From Maribacter aquimaris (GTDB lineage: Bacteria; Bacteroidota; Bacteroidia; Flavobacteriales; Flavobacteriaceae): a DNA stretch of 64,000 bases. Both the position numbers and the translations under genes were made by a program. Below are positions 17,334 through 25,647 of the stretch, piece by piece. Positions within the stretch are counted from its first letter, which is position 1. Each line of letters starts with the position of its first letter. The stretch spans positions 310,001-374,000 of the forward strand of contig NZ_JABTCF010000001.1 in assembly GCF_014596745.1 (NCBI RefSeq), in the 5' to 3' direction. The notes under the pieces were generated by a model, which worked only from the letters and a program-made list of their open reading frames with translations, was not told the origin of the DNA and did not search any database.

Positions 17334-18634
17334 GTCATTTCGAAGAAGCAACGCGACTGAGAAATCCCATCAAGCCAAGCCACGTCCTAATCAACAATCC
17401 ACAAAGATTTACGAAAACTAGGATGTGATTCCTCGGCGCTATCGCTTTGTCGGAATGACCAACACGTCATTTCCAAGGAGGAACGACTGAGAAATCACAG
17501 TATGCCAAGCTGCGTCTTAAACAACATTCAACAAAGGTTTACGAAAACTAGGATGTGATTACTAGCATACGTTCGGAATGACCCACCGTCATTTCGAAGA
17601 AGCAACGCGACTGAGAAATCCCATCAAGTCAAGCCACGTCTAAATCAACAATCCACAAAGATTTACGAAAACCAGGATGTGATTCCTCGGCGCTATCGCT
17701 TTGTCGGAATGACCCACCGTCATTTCGAAGAAGCAACGCGACTGAGAAATCCCATCAAACCGAGCCGCATCTTAATCAACTATCCACAAAGGTTTACGAA
17801 AACTAGGATGTGATTCCTCGGCGCTATCGCTTTGTCGGAATGACCCCTCCGTCATTTCGAAGGAGGAACGCGACTGAGAAATCCCATCAAACCGAGCCAC
17901 TTCTTAATCAACCATCCACAAGGGTTTTTACCAAGCGGGATGTGATTCCCCACATACGTTCGGAACGACCCACCGTCATTTCGAAGGAGGAACGACTGAG
18001 AAATCACATCAAGCCAAGCCACGTCTAAATCAACAATCCACAAAGATTTACGAAAACCAGGATGTGATTCCTCGGCGCTATCGCTTTGTCGGAATGACCC
18101 ACCGTCATTTCGAAGGAGGAACGACTGAGAAATCACATCAAGCCAAGCCACGTCTTAAACAACAATCCACAAAGATTTACGAAAACCAGGATGTGATTCC
18201 CCACATACGTTCGGAACGACCCACCGTCATTTCGAAGGAGGAACGCGACTGAGAAATCCCATCAAACCGAGCCACGTCTTAATCAACCATCCACAAGGGT
18301 TTTTACCAAGCGGGATGTGATTCCCCACATACATTCGGAACGACCTACCGTCATTTCAAAGGAGGAACGCGACTGAGAAATCAAAGTATGCCGAGCTGCG
18401 TCTTAAACAACATTCAACAAAGGTTTACGAAAACTAGGATGTGATTCCTCGGCGCTATCGCTTTGTCGGAATGACCAACACGTCATTTCCAAGAAGGAAC
18501 GATTGGGAAATCACATCAAGCCAAGCCACGTCTTAATCAACAATCCACAAAGATTTACGAAAACCAGGATGCGATTCCCCTCATACGTTCGGAATGACCC
18601 ACCGTCATTTCGAAGGAGGAATTATTGGGACACC
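17334..18634. repeat. Tandem array 1 of palindromic intergenic repeats
   Basis: Ten full units and an eleventh left end, starting with GTCATTTC at 17334, 17466, 17588, 17719, 17851, 17975, 18104, 18226, 18350, 18482 and 18604 (period 122-132 bp). Each unit has a left arm (GTCATTTCGAAGGAGGAACG, then GAGAAATC), a middle of about 50 bp (AAGCCAAGCCACGTC... TTTACGAAAAC) and a right arm (GATGTGATTCC, then TCGGAATGAC) that is an imperfect inverse of the left. Two right-arm variants alternate: a long one with CTCGGCGCTATCGCTTTGTC and a short one with CCCCACATACGTTC. Open frames inside are artefacts. Confidence 0.92.
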
Positions 18635-18842
18635 CTATCCCCTACCACAAACCAGCACACGGCTTAAATCGTATACGGTTATTCGTCCAGTTAAAAGTAA
18701 AATGCTATTGGTTTACCAGGACGATATACATCTTCCCTAACCCAAAACACACTTTTCCTCACCCCTTGCCCCCTTTCACGCAACCGTGGTTTTTTAATTG
18801 TCTTTCAAGAGGGACCTTAGATAAACTTTAAAATCCAACACA
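18635..18842. other. Short intergenic spacer
   Basis: About 200 bp between the repeat array and the MuiA-like gene. No gene or clear promoter was found. Confidence 0.4.
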
Positions 18843-20879
18843 ATGAAAAAATTAGTACTTCTCCTCTTTCTAATCCCCATACTATTCTACGGGAACGATA
18901 AAAAAATACCGACGAAGATCAAAGAGGTCACCGTATTCCTAAGTGGTGCCCAAATAACACGAGTGGCACAGGTACAGCTTACCCCTGGAACGAGTGAATT
19001 TACACTTATCGGACTCTCCCCCCAAATCGATGAAAGCAGCATCCGGATTTCAGGGTTAAAGTCAGCCTCCATCCTGTCCTTGCAATTTGACATTGATTAT
19101 TTATCCCCTTTAGAAGACAATCCGCAAATAACCAATCTTCAAAAAGCAATCGATGGGCACGAACATCAAATTGCGTTACTAAAAAACAATATCTCCGGGT
19201 TCGAGGAAGAACAAAAGGTCATCAATGCCAATAGATTGATCGGTGGAAACAACACCGCCTTGGATTTGGACCGGATCAAACAGATAAGCTCGTATTACCG
19301 TGAGCGGATAATAGCCATTAAAAATGAAATACTGCAAACCGATCAAACCATAGGGTTGTTGAACCTAGAACTTGAAAAATATCGCAAACAATTGGTCGAA
19401 ATCAACAACACCCCAATCAAGGAACAAGGCGTAATACGCCTGAAAATAGACACTTCCATAGCTACAACCTTACCACTTCAAATATCGTATACGATTAAGG
19501 ATGCCGGATGGATACCGAATTATGACATAAAATCACGTCAATTGGACGCCCCCTTGCGACTGACCTATAAAGCCCATGTGTATCAAAAAACGGGGGTGGA
19601 CTGGAATAACGTCAAAATCAGTCTATCCACAGGAAATCCATCCTTGAATATCGTCAAACCGGATATGGGCCCAAAGTATCTCAACTTTATAAACCCTAAT
19701 GCTGCGCGACATCAAGGGCCTATTAAGAAACAAAAATATTTTTATAACCCCACGGTCAAAGAAGTCATGGGTCAGGTCACAGACGCATCGGGAATGCCCC
19801 TACCCGGAGCAAATGTAATGATCAAAGGCACCTCCTTGGGTACCCTAACCGATTATGACGGCAATTATTCGTTGGAAGTCCCTAATGGAAAGGAATTGGC
19901 CATTACATACATAGGGTACACCCGTTTAGAAATCCCCATCTATAGTTCGATTATTAATTGCCGTTTAGAGGAAAGTGCCGAACTCCTTGAAGAAGTGGTG
20001 GTAACAGGTTATGGTATCTCCGGATCTTCGTCCGGGGTAAGGATTAGGGGCTTATCCAGTAAATCAAACCATACGAAAACCCCTGAACCCGTTACCCCAC
20101 TATATATTATCGACGGAGTGCCTGTTGATGGCTTTATTGAGGGGGATTTGGATGAAAACGAAATCCAATCCATCGACATCCTGAAAGGAGACAATGCCAT
20201 CAGCTTATATGGTAATCGCGGAGGTCATGGTGTTATTGTCATTACCACAAAGAAAAGCACTGTGGATACAGGGGCTACAAATACCAAGTTCGTCATTAAG
20301 AAACCTTATTCCCTACCCTCAAATGGGGACATAACGGCCATTGAACTGAATACTTTTGAATTAAAGGCCGAATACAGCTATTTTGCGGCTCCCGTCCTCA
20401 ATGAAAATGTTTTCATGACAGCAACCGTTATGGATTGGGAACAACATAGCATGTTGCCGGGAGAGGCCAACGTTTATTTTGAGGGAAGGCTTGCTGGAAA
20501 AACAACGATTGATCCGTATACAACGGACAAGGAAATAACCTTATCCCTGGGTATTGATCCCGACATCACCGTGACCCGCTCACAGGATCGGAATTTTAAA
20601 AGTAGATCTTTCACTGGGAGCAATCGCATCCTCGACAGAACCTACGAATTAGTGGTAAAAAACAACAAATCCACTCCCGTACAAATAAAACTGATGGATC
20701 GTGTGCCCTTATCCCAGAACAAGGAGATAAAAGTAGATGACATCGAACCGAACAATGCTTCCTTGAATGCCAAAAAAGGCCTATTGACTTGGGAGCTTCA
20801 AATAGCCCCAAAACAAAGTACAACGGAAACTTTTTCCTTCAAGGTAAAATACCCAAAACACAAGTCCATTTCGATTTAA
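18843..20879 (+). CDS. MuiA-like DUF4139 protein with inserted SusC-type plug segment
   Basis: A 678-residue exported protein (signal peptide about 1-16). Residues 20-125 match the DUF4140 N-terminal domain (IKEVTVFLSGAQITRVA); about 90-195 is coiled coil; about 205-300 and 475-678 are the two parts of DUF4139 (SYTIKDAGWIPNYDIKS; ELKAEYSYFAAPVLNENVFM; VKNNKSTPVQIKLMDRVPLS). Between them, at about 305-470, sits a carboxypeptidase-D regulatory-like domain (GQVTDASGMPLPGANVMIKG) and a TonB-plug-like stretch (EVVVTGYG, TPLYIIDGVPVDG, IQSIDILKGDNAISLYG, GVIVITTKK), as in SusC transporters but with no barrel. Function unknown; mucoidy inhibitor A is the name of the parent family only. Confidence 0.85.
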   Translation: MKKLVLLLFLIPILFYGNDKKIPTKIKEVTVFLSGAQITRVAQVQLTPGTSEFTLIGLSPQIDESSIRISGLKSASILSLQFDIDYLSPLEDNPQITNLQKAIDGHEHQIALLKNNISGFEEEQKVINANRLIGGNNTALDLDRIKQISSYYRERIIAIKNEILQTDQTIGLLNLELEKYRKQLVEINNTPIKEQGVIRLKIDTSIATTLPLQISYTIKDAGWIPNYDIKSRQLDAPLRLTYKAHVYQKTGVDWNNVKISLSTGNPSLNIVKPDMGPKYLNFINPNAARHQGPIKKQKYFYNPTVKEVMGQVTDASGMPLPGANVMIKGTSLGTLTDYDGNYSLEVPNGKELAITYIGYTRLEIPIYSSIINCRLEESAELLEEVVVTGYGISGSSSGVRIRGLSSKSNHTKTPEPVTPLYIIDGVPVDGFIEGDLDENEIQSIDILKGDNAISLYGNRGGHGVIVITTKKSTVDTGATNTKFVIKKPYSLPSNGDITAIELNTFELKAEYSYFAAPVLNENVFMTATVMDWEQHSMLPGEANVYFEGRLAGKTTIDPYTTDKEITLSLGIDPDITVTRSQDRNFKSRSFTGSNRILDRTYELVVKNNKSTPVQIKLMDRVPLSQNKEIKVDDIEPNNASLNAKKGLLTWELQIAPKQSTTETFSFKVKYPKHKSISI

Positions 20880-20932
20880 TATCAGTTTTCATAAAGAAGT
20901 GTGAAAAGCAACGTAAATCGGAAGTGATCCGT

Positions 20933-20940
20933 TAATTTTG
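20933..20940 (+). promoter_or_regulatory. -7 box for the MscS-type gene
   Basis: TAATTTTG. The RNA would start near 20946, just before the hairpin at 20953-20981, and ATG 20996 follows. Confidence 0.5.
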
Positions 20941-20952
20941 CACCACTCAATT

Positions 20953-20981
20953 GGGGTTCGTCAATACACTGTACGAACCCC
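20953..20981 (+). promoter_or_regulatory. 5' leader hairpin of the MscS-type gene
   Basis: GGGGTTCGT and ACGAACCCC form a perfect 9-bp stem with an 11-nt loop, ending 14 nt before the ATG. No T-run follows, so it is not a terminator; it could be an mRNA structure or an operator. Confidence 0.5.
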
Positions 20982-20995
20982 AAAAATCAAAATTT

Positions 20996-22240
20996 ATGAT
21001 AATGACTTCACATTGGATTTTTGATTTTTTGGTAGATCGTGGATTTTCCGATTCATGGGCTGAGACTATCAATATGCTCATTTTGCTGTTAATAGTTTTG
21101 ATCGTACTTTTTGTTTTTGATTATTTTTTACGAAAAGTCATTGTGGGTATATTCAATCGCCTATCCCTCTTATCCAAATCAAAATTCGATGACCTATTGG
21201 TAAAAAACAAAGTACCTAGGAACATTGCCCATATTATTCCCGTGGTTGTGGCTTATAAGGCCATTCCAGAAATATTCCGGGATTTCCCGAATGCAGAAAT
21301 CTTTTTCTCCAAAACCATAGAGGTCTTTGGTATAGTGTTATTCCTATGGGTCGTTCGCAGTTTGCTGAATACGTTTAAGGACTTCCTTAAATCCCTCGCC
21401 AGTCTTCGGGATAAACCCATAGATAGCTACATACAGGTATTTATGATATTTGCTTGGTCTATTGGGTTGTTCTATGCCTTTTCGATTATTTCAGGTATTG
21501 AACTTTGGAAATTCCTTACGGCATTAGGTACCGCATCGGCGGTCATAATCCTTGTTTTCAAGGATACCATTTTAGGGTTTGTTGCCAGTATACAAGTCTC
21601 TATCAATGATATGGTACGTATAGGGGATTGGATTACTTTTGAGAAATACGGGGCTGATGGTGATGTTATTGAAATAACCCTAGCAACGGTAAAAGTGCAG
21701 AATTTCGATAAGACCATTACCACGATTCCAACCTATGCCTTAATCTCCGACTCCTTCAAGAACTGGAGGGGCATGGATGATTCAGGGGGAAGACGTATCA
21801 AAAGGGCCCTTATCATCAAACAGGAAAGCATCAAATTCTTGACCAAAGAAAGTGTTGAGGCCCTTAAAAAGATTGAATTGATTCGTAATTATCTTGAAAC
21901 CCGGGGTAAAGCCATTAACACCTTCAATAGTGAAAATGAAATAGACAAATCACTTTTGATCAATGGAAAGAACCTTACGAACGTGGGGGTTTTCAGAAAA
22001 TATATCGATACTTATATCAACGCCCATTCCGGAATAAACAAGGACATGACCATTATGGTGCGTCATTTGGAACCTACCCCTCAAGGATTGCCCATTGAGG
22101 TCTACGCCTTTAGTAGTGATAAACGGTGGGCCAATTACGAATATATCATGGCCGATATTTTCGATCATCTTTTGGCGGCCATACCCTATTTTGAACTGGA
22201 AGGTTTTGAATTGCCCAGTAGTGCCAATTTTAAGAAATAG
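20996..22240 (+). CDS. MscS-family mechanosensitive ion channel
   Basis: A 414-residue inner-membrane channel. Hydrophobic segments occupy roughly residues 15-40, 70-125 and 150-205; the pore-lining helix is followed by the MscS core pattern LVFKDTILGFVASIQVSIND, MVRIGDWITFEKYGADGDVI and VKVQNFDKTITTIPTYALIS. The C-terminal cytoplasmic part has IMVRHLEPTPQGLPIEVYAF, typical of the YbdG-like larger MscS subgroup. It should release solutes on hypo-osmotic shock. The start at ATG 20996 (or 21002) is favoured since TTG 20951 falls within the leader. Repeat array 2 starts 4 nt after the stop. Confidence 0.9.
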   Translation: MIMTSHWIFDFLVDRGFSDSWAETINMLILLLIVLIVLFVFDYFLRKVIVGIFNRLSLLSKSKFDDLLVKNKVPRNIAHIIPVVVAYKAIPEIFRDFPNAEIFFSKTIEVFGIVLFLWVVRSLLNTFKDFLKSLASLRDKPIDSYIQVFMIFAWSIGLFYAFSIISGIELWKFLTALGTASAVIILVFKDTILGFVASIQVSINDMVRIGDWITFEKYGADGDVIEITLATVKVQNFDKTITTIPTYALISDSFKNWRGMDDSGGRRIKRALIIKQESIKFLTKESVEALKKIELIRNYLETRGKAINTFNSENEIDKSLLINGKNLTNVGVFRKYIDTYINAHSGINKDMTIMVRHLEPTPQGLPIEVYAFSSDKRWANYEYIMADIFDHLLAAIPYFELEGFELPSSANFKK

Positions 22241-22243
22241 GAA

Positions 22244-23105
22244 GTCATTTCGAAGGAAGAACGACTGGAAAATCACAGTAAGCCGAGCTGCGCCTTAAAC
22301 AACATTCAACAAAGCTTTACGAAAACTAGGATGTGATTCCTCGGCGCTATCGCTTTGTCGGAATGACCAACCCGTCATTTCGAAGGAGGAACAACTGGGA
22401 AATCACAGTATGCCGAGCTGCGCCTAAACAACATTCAACAAAGTTTTACGACAACTAGGATGTGATTCCTCGGCGCTATCGCTTTGTCGGAATGACCTAC
22501 CGTCATTTCGAAGGAAGAACGACTGGAAAATCACAGTAAGCCGAGCTGCGCCTTAAACAACATTCAACAAAGCTTTACGAAAACTAGGATGTGATTCCTC
22601 GGCGCTATCGCTTTGTCGGAATGACCTACCGTCATTTCGAAGGAGGAACGACTGGGAAATCACAGTATGCCGAGCTGCGCCTTAAACAACATTCAACAAA
22701 GGTTTACGAAAATTAGGATGTGATTCCTCGGCGCTATCGCTTTGTCGAAAGGACCTACCGTCATTTCGAAGGAGGAACGACTGGGAAATCACTGTATGCC
22801 AAGCTGCGCCTTAAACAACATTCAACAAAGATTTATGAAAACTAGGATGTGATTCCTCGGCACTATCGCTTTGTCGGAATGACCAACCCGTCATTTCGAG
22901 GAAGGAACGACTGGGAAATCACAGTATGCCGAGCTGCGCCTAAACAACATTCATCAAAGGTTTATGAAAACTAGGATGTGATTCCTCGGCGCTATCGCTT
23001 TGTCGGAATGACCTAGCGTCATTTCTAAGGAGGAACGACTGGGAAATCACAGTAAGCCGAGCTGCGTCTTAAACAACATTCATCAAAGGTTTATGAAAAT
23101 CAGGA
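22244..23105. repeat. Tandem array 2 of palindromic intergenic repeats
   Basis: Six full units and a seventh that lost its right arm; GTCATTTC occurs at 22244, 22374, 22502, 22631, 22760, 22890 and 23018 (period 128-130 bp). All complete units carry the long right arm (CTCGG, CTATCGCTTTGTCG). The middle differs from array 1 by its own consensus (AAGCCGAGCTGCGCCTTAAA) shared among the units, which indicates local amplification. It fills the gap between the 3' ends of two convergent genes. Confidence 0.92.
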
Positions 23106-23142
23106 AGTACTCTTACCAAGGGTCTTTATAAAACCCTGCGTC

Positions 23143-24468
23143 CTACTTGACTTCATCCAAGTGGTCATCCCAATTCTCAACATGGGGCTCGCCGAGTTTA
23201 CCTACCGATTTTGCCACAACCGTCGCAACCGTGGCATCCCCGGTCACATTGATTATGGTACGACACATATCCAAGGGACGGTCTACCGCGAATATCAAAG
23301 CCAAGCCAATAGCGAGTTTATCCGCTGGGAAACCTACGGATTCCAATACAATGACCAACATAACCATGCCCGCTCCTGGTACCGCAGCAGAACCTATTGA
23401 TGCCAGTAAGGCCGTAAGTACGATGATCAATTGGTCCCCCAACCCTAGGTGAAAGTCCAACGCTTGGGCGATAAATACGGCTGCAACACCTTGGTAAAGG
23501 CTTGTACCGTCCATATTGATGGTAGCCCCTACCGGTAATACAAAACTGGAAACTTCCTTGTCCACACCAATGTGCTCTTCCACCCTTTCCATAGTCACAG
23601 GCAAGGTTGCTGCACTCGAACTGGTCGAAAATGCCAATAATTGGGCCGGACTAATCTCCTTTAAAAACCAAAATGGATTCTTCTTTGTATATACCGAAAT
23701 TAAGATCATATAGAAAACAACCATGAAAAACAACCCCAACACCACAACCCCAGCATACTTAAGCAAAGCCAATAACAGATCGGGGTCACTTGAGGATACC
23801 ACAACACCGGCCAATAGGGCAAAAACAGCCACTGGTGCTGTTAACATGATCAAATCGACCATTTTCAAAACCACATCGTTAAGGGCATCAAAAAATCTTT
23901 TAAGGGGTTTTGATTTTTCCTCCCCGATCAACAACATGGAAATACCCATAAAGATGGTGAAGAATATCACCTGGAGCATCAATCTATTATCGCTCATCGA
24001 CTTTATGGCGTTGTCCGGCACCATATTGACCAGAAAACTAAGCGGACCCGCCTCCTTTTGTTTTGAAGCTTCCGCTATTTTAGAAGTGACCCCACTATCA
24101 TTGGCGTAGGCCGTAGTCAACCTATCAATGGTGTCTTGTGAGATGCCGTCACCGGGACGCATGATATTGACCAAAATCAACCCAATGGTAATGGCCACAA
24201 TCGTGGTACATACATAAATCACTATGGTTCGAATACCGATATTCCTGAATTTTGAAATATCCTTAAGATCGGAAATACCCTTGATCAAGGACGCAATTAT
24301 CAATGGAATGGCTATTAACTTCAGGAGTTTGACAAAAATAGTACCTAGTGGTTGGATCCAGTCTGAAACAAAATCCCCACCCCAACTTATCTGTGTCATG
24401 GCAAATCCGAATAATATTCCAAGGAACATTCCCAAGATTATCTGCCAGTGCAATTCCATTTTCTTCAT
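23143..24468 (-). CDS. Dicarboxylate/amino acid:cation symporter (DAACS family)
   Basis: A 441-residue inner-membrane symporter of the glutamate transporter fold. It begins with LHWQIILGMFLGILFG, has the serine-rich HP1 hairpin FSTSSSAATLPVTMERVEE, the TM7 motif GATINMDGTSLYQGVAAVFI (NMDGT) and the HP2 region GSAAVPGAGMVML, then LALIFAVDRPLDMCRTIINV with the substrate-contacting Asp and Arg. Likely imports glutamate, aspartate or C4-dicarboxylates with Na+ or H+. An insertion near residues 125-150 (ANDSGVTSKIAEASKQKEAG) is a periplasmic loop. aroC lies 62 bp upstream. Confidence 0.92.
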   Translation of the reverse strand: MKKMELHWQIILGMFLGILFGFAMTQISWGGDFVSDWIQPLGTIFVKLLKLIAIPLIIASLIKGISDLKDISKFRNIGIRTIVIYVCTTIVAITIGLILVNIMRPGDGISQDTIDRLTTAYANDSGVTSKIAEASKQKEAGPLSFLVNMVPDNAIKSMSDNRLMLQVIFFTIFMGISMLLIGEEKSKPLKRFFDALNDVVLKMVDLIMLTAPVAVFALLAGVVVSSSDPDLLLALLKYAGVVVLGLFFMVVFYMILISVYTKKNPFWFLKEISPAQLLAFSTSSSAATLPVTMERVEEHIGVDKEVSSFVLPVGATINMDGTSLYQGVAAVFIAQALDFHLGLGDQLIIVLTALLASIGSAAVPGAGMVMLVIVLESVGFPADKLAIGLALIFAVDRPLDMCRTIINVTGDATVATVVAKSVGKLGEPHVENWDDHLDEVK

Positions 24469-24529
24469 AGACCTATATTTAAATTGGAATGGAAATATAC
24501 CAATTTGTTTGGAAAGGTCGAAGAAGTGG

Positions 24530-25594
24530 CTACAATTTTATCGTCCGCTCCAGTAAAGAATAATCGGCAAGGACCAATGCCGCCATGGCCTCAACAATAG
24601 GTACCGCCCTTGGAACGACACAGGGATCGTGACGGCCTTTACCCTTTGTCACTACCTTGTTTCCTTCTTTATCAATGGTTTCATAAGGCTGTATCACCGT
24701 GGCTACCGGCTTAAAGGCAACATTGAAATAAATATCCATTCCATTACTGATGCCTCCTTGAATACCCCCACTGTGATTGGTTTTAGTGCTTCCGTCCGGG
24801 TTGTATTGATCATTGTGCTTACTACCCTTCATTTTGACCCCTTCAAATCCACTTCCGTATTCAAACCCCTTTACAGCATTGATAGACAACATGGCCTTAC
24901 CCAATTCAGCATGTAGTTTGTCAAAAACAGGCTCTCCCAAACCAATGGGTACATTTTGGATAACACAGGAGATCACCCCCCCGATAGTATCTCCCTCTTT
25001 ACGCACATTCTTGATATAATCCTCCATTTTCGAAGCCATCTCGGGGTCTGGGCAACGTACAGGATTTGATTCAATCAATGAAAAATCGAGCTCTTGATAA
25101 TCCTTGGCCAGTTTCAAGTCACCAACCTGGGAAACATAAGCATTGATTTTTATACCTGACAGGAATTGTTTGGCAATAGCCCCGGCCACTACCCTACTGG
25201 CGGTTTCCCGGGCCGAACTCCGACCCCCTCCGCGATAATCGCGGAAACCATACTTTTGATCATAGACATAATCGGCATGGGAAGGCCTGTAAGAATCTTT
25301 AATATGCGAATAGTCGCCAGATTTTTGATTCGTATTGTGAATGGCAAAACCAATGGGTGTTCCCGTGGTTTTGCCTTCGAATATTCCGGAATAGAATTCC
25401 ACGGTATCGGGCTCCTTACGCTGGGTCACTATGGCCGATTGACCTGGTTTACGCCGGTCAAGTTCCTTTTGGATGGCCTTGAGGTCAATTGAAATCCCTG
25501 GGGGACATCCATCTAAAACCCCGCCAATTGCAGCGCCATGCGATTCCCCGAAAGTGGATAATTTAAAAAGGTTACCAAAAGTATTCCCAGCCAT
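24530..25594 (-). CDS. aroC: Chorismate synthase
   Basis: Catalyses the last step of the shikimate pathway, EPSP to chorismate, with reduced FMN. All signatures are visible: [20 protein letters not shown] (residues 5-24), the [20 protein letters not shown] stretch around residue 120 and the [10 protein letters not shown] segment near 280. The 354-residue length is normal. A clean promoter lies immediately upstream. Downstream the DAACS gene is on the same strand with 61 bp between, so read-through is possible. Confidence 0.97.
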   Translation of the reverse strand: MAGNTFGNLFKLSTFGESHGAAIGGVLDGCPPGISIDLKAIQKELDRRKPGQSAIVTQRKEPDTVEFYSGIFEGKTTGTPIGFAIHNTNQKSGDYSHIKDSYRPSHADYVYDQKYGFRDYRGGGRSSARETASRVVAGAIAKQFLSGIKINAYVSQVGDLKLAKDYQELDFSLIESNPVRCPDPEMASKMEDYIKNVRKEGDTIGGVISCVIQNVPIGLGEPVFDKLHAELGKAMLSINAVKGFEYGSGFEGVKMKGSKHNDQYNPDGSTKTNHSGGIQGGISNGMDIYFNVAFKPVATVIQPYETIDKEGNKVVTKGKGRHDPCVVPRAVPIVEAMAALVLADYSLLERTIKL

Positions 25595-25615
25595 ACATAT
25601 TTATTAAGTGAGTGC

Positions 25616-25644
25616 CAAAGATAATTGTTAATGAACGGATTCAA
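25616..25644 (-). promoter_or_regulatory. Promoter for aroC
   Basis: On the - strand TTG (25644-25642), an 18-nt spacer and TATCTTTG (25623-25616), an exact TAnnTTTG. RNA would start near 25610, 15 nt before the ATG. Confidence 0.65.
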
Positions 25645-25647
25645 AAA

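Noticed and set aside
17810-18252. Open frames of 60-99 residues on both strands within the repeat array
   Set aside because: They are translations of repeat units, share the same peptide repeats in both orientations and lack start signals.
17334-18634. Possible CRISPR array
   Set aside because: Units are 122-132 bp, nearly identical along their whole length, and palindromic; there are no short repeats with unique spacers and no cas genes.
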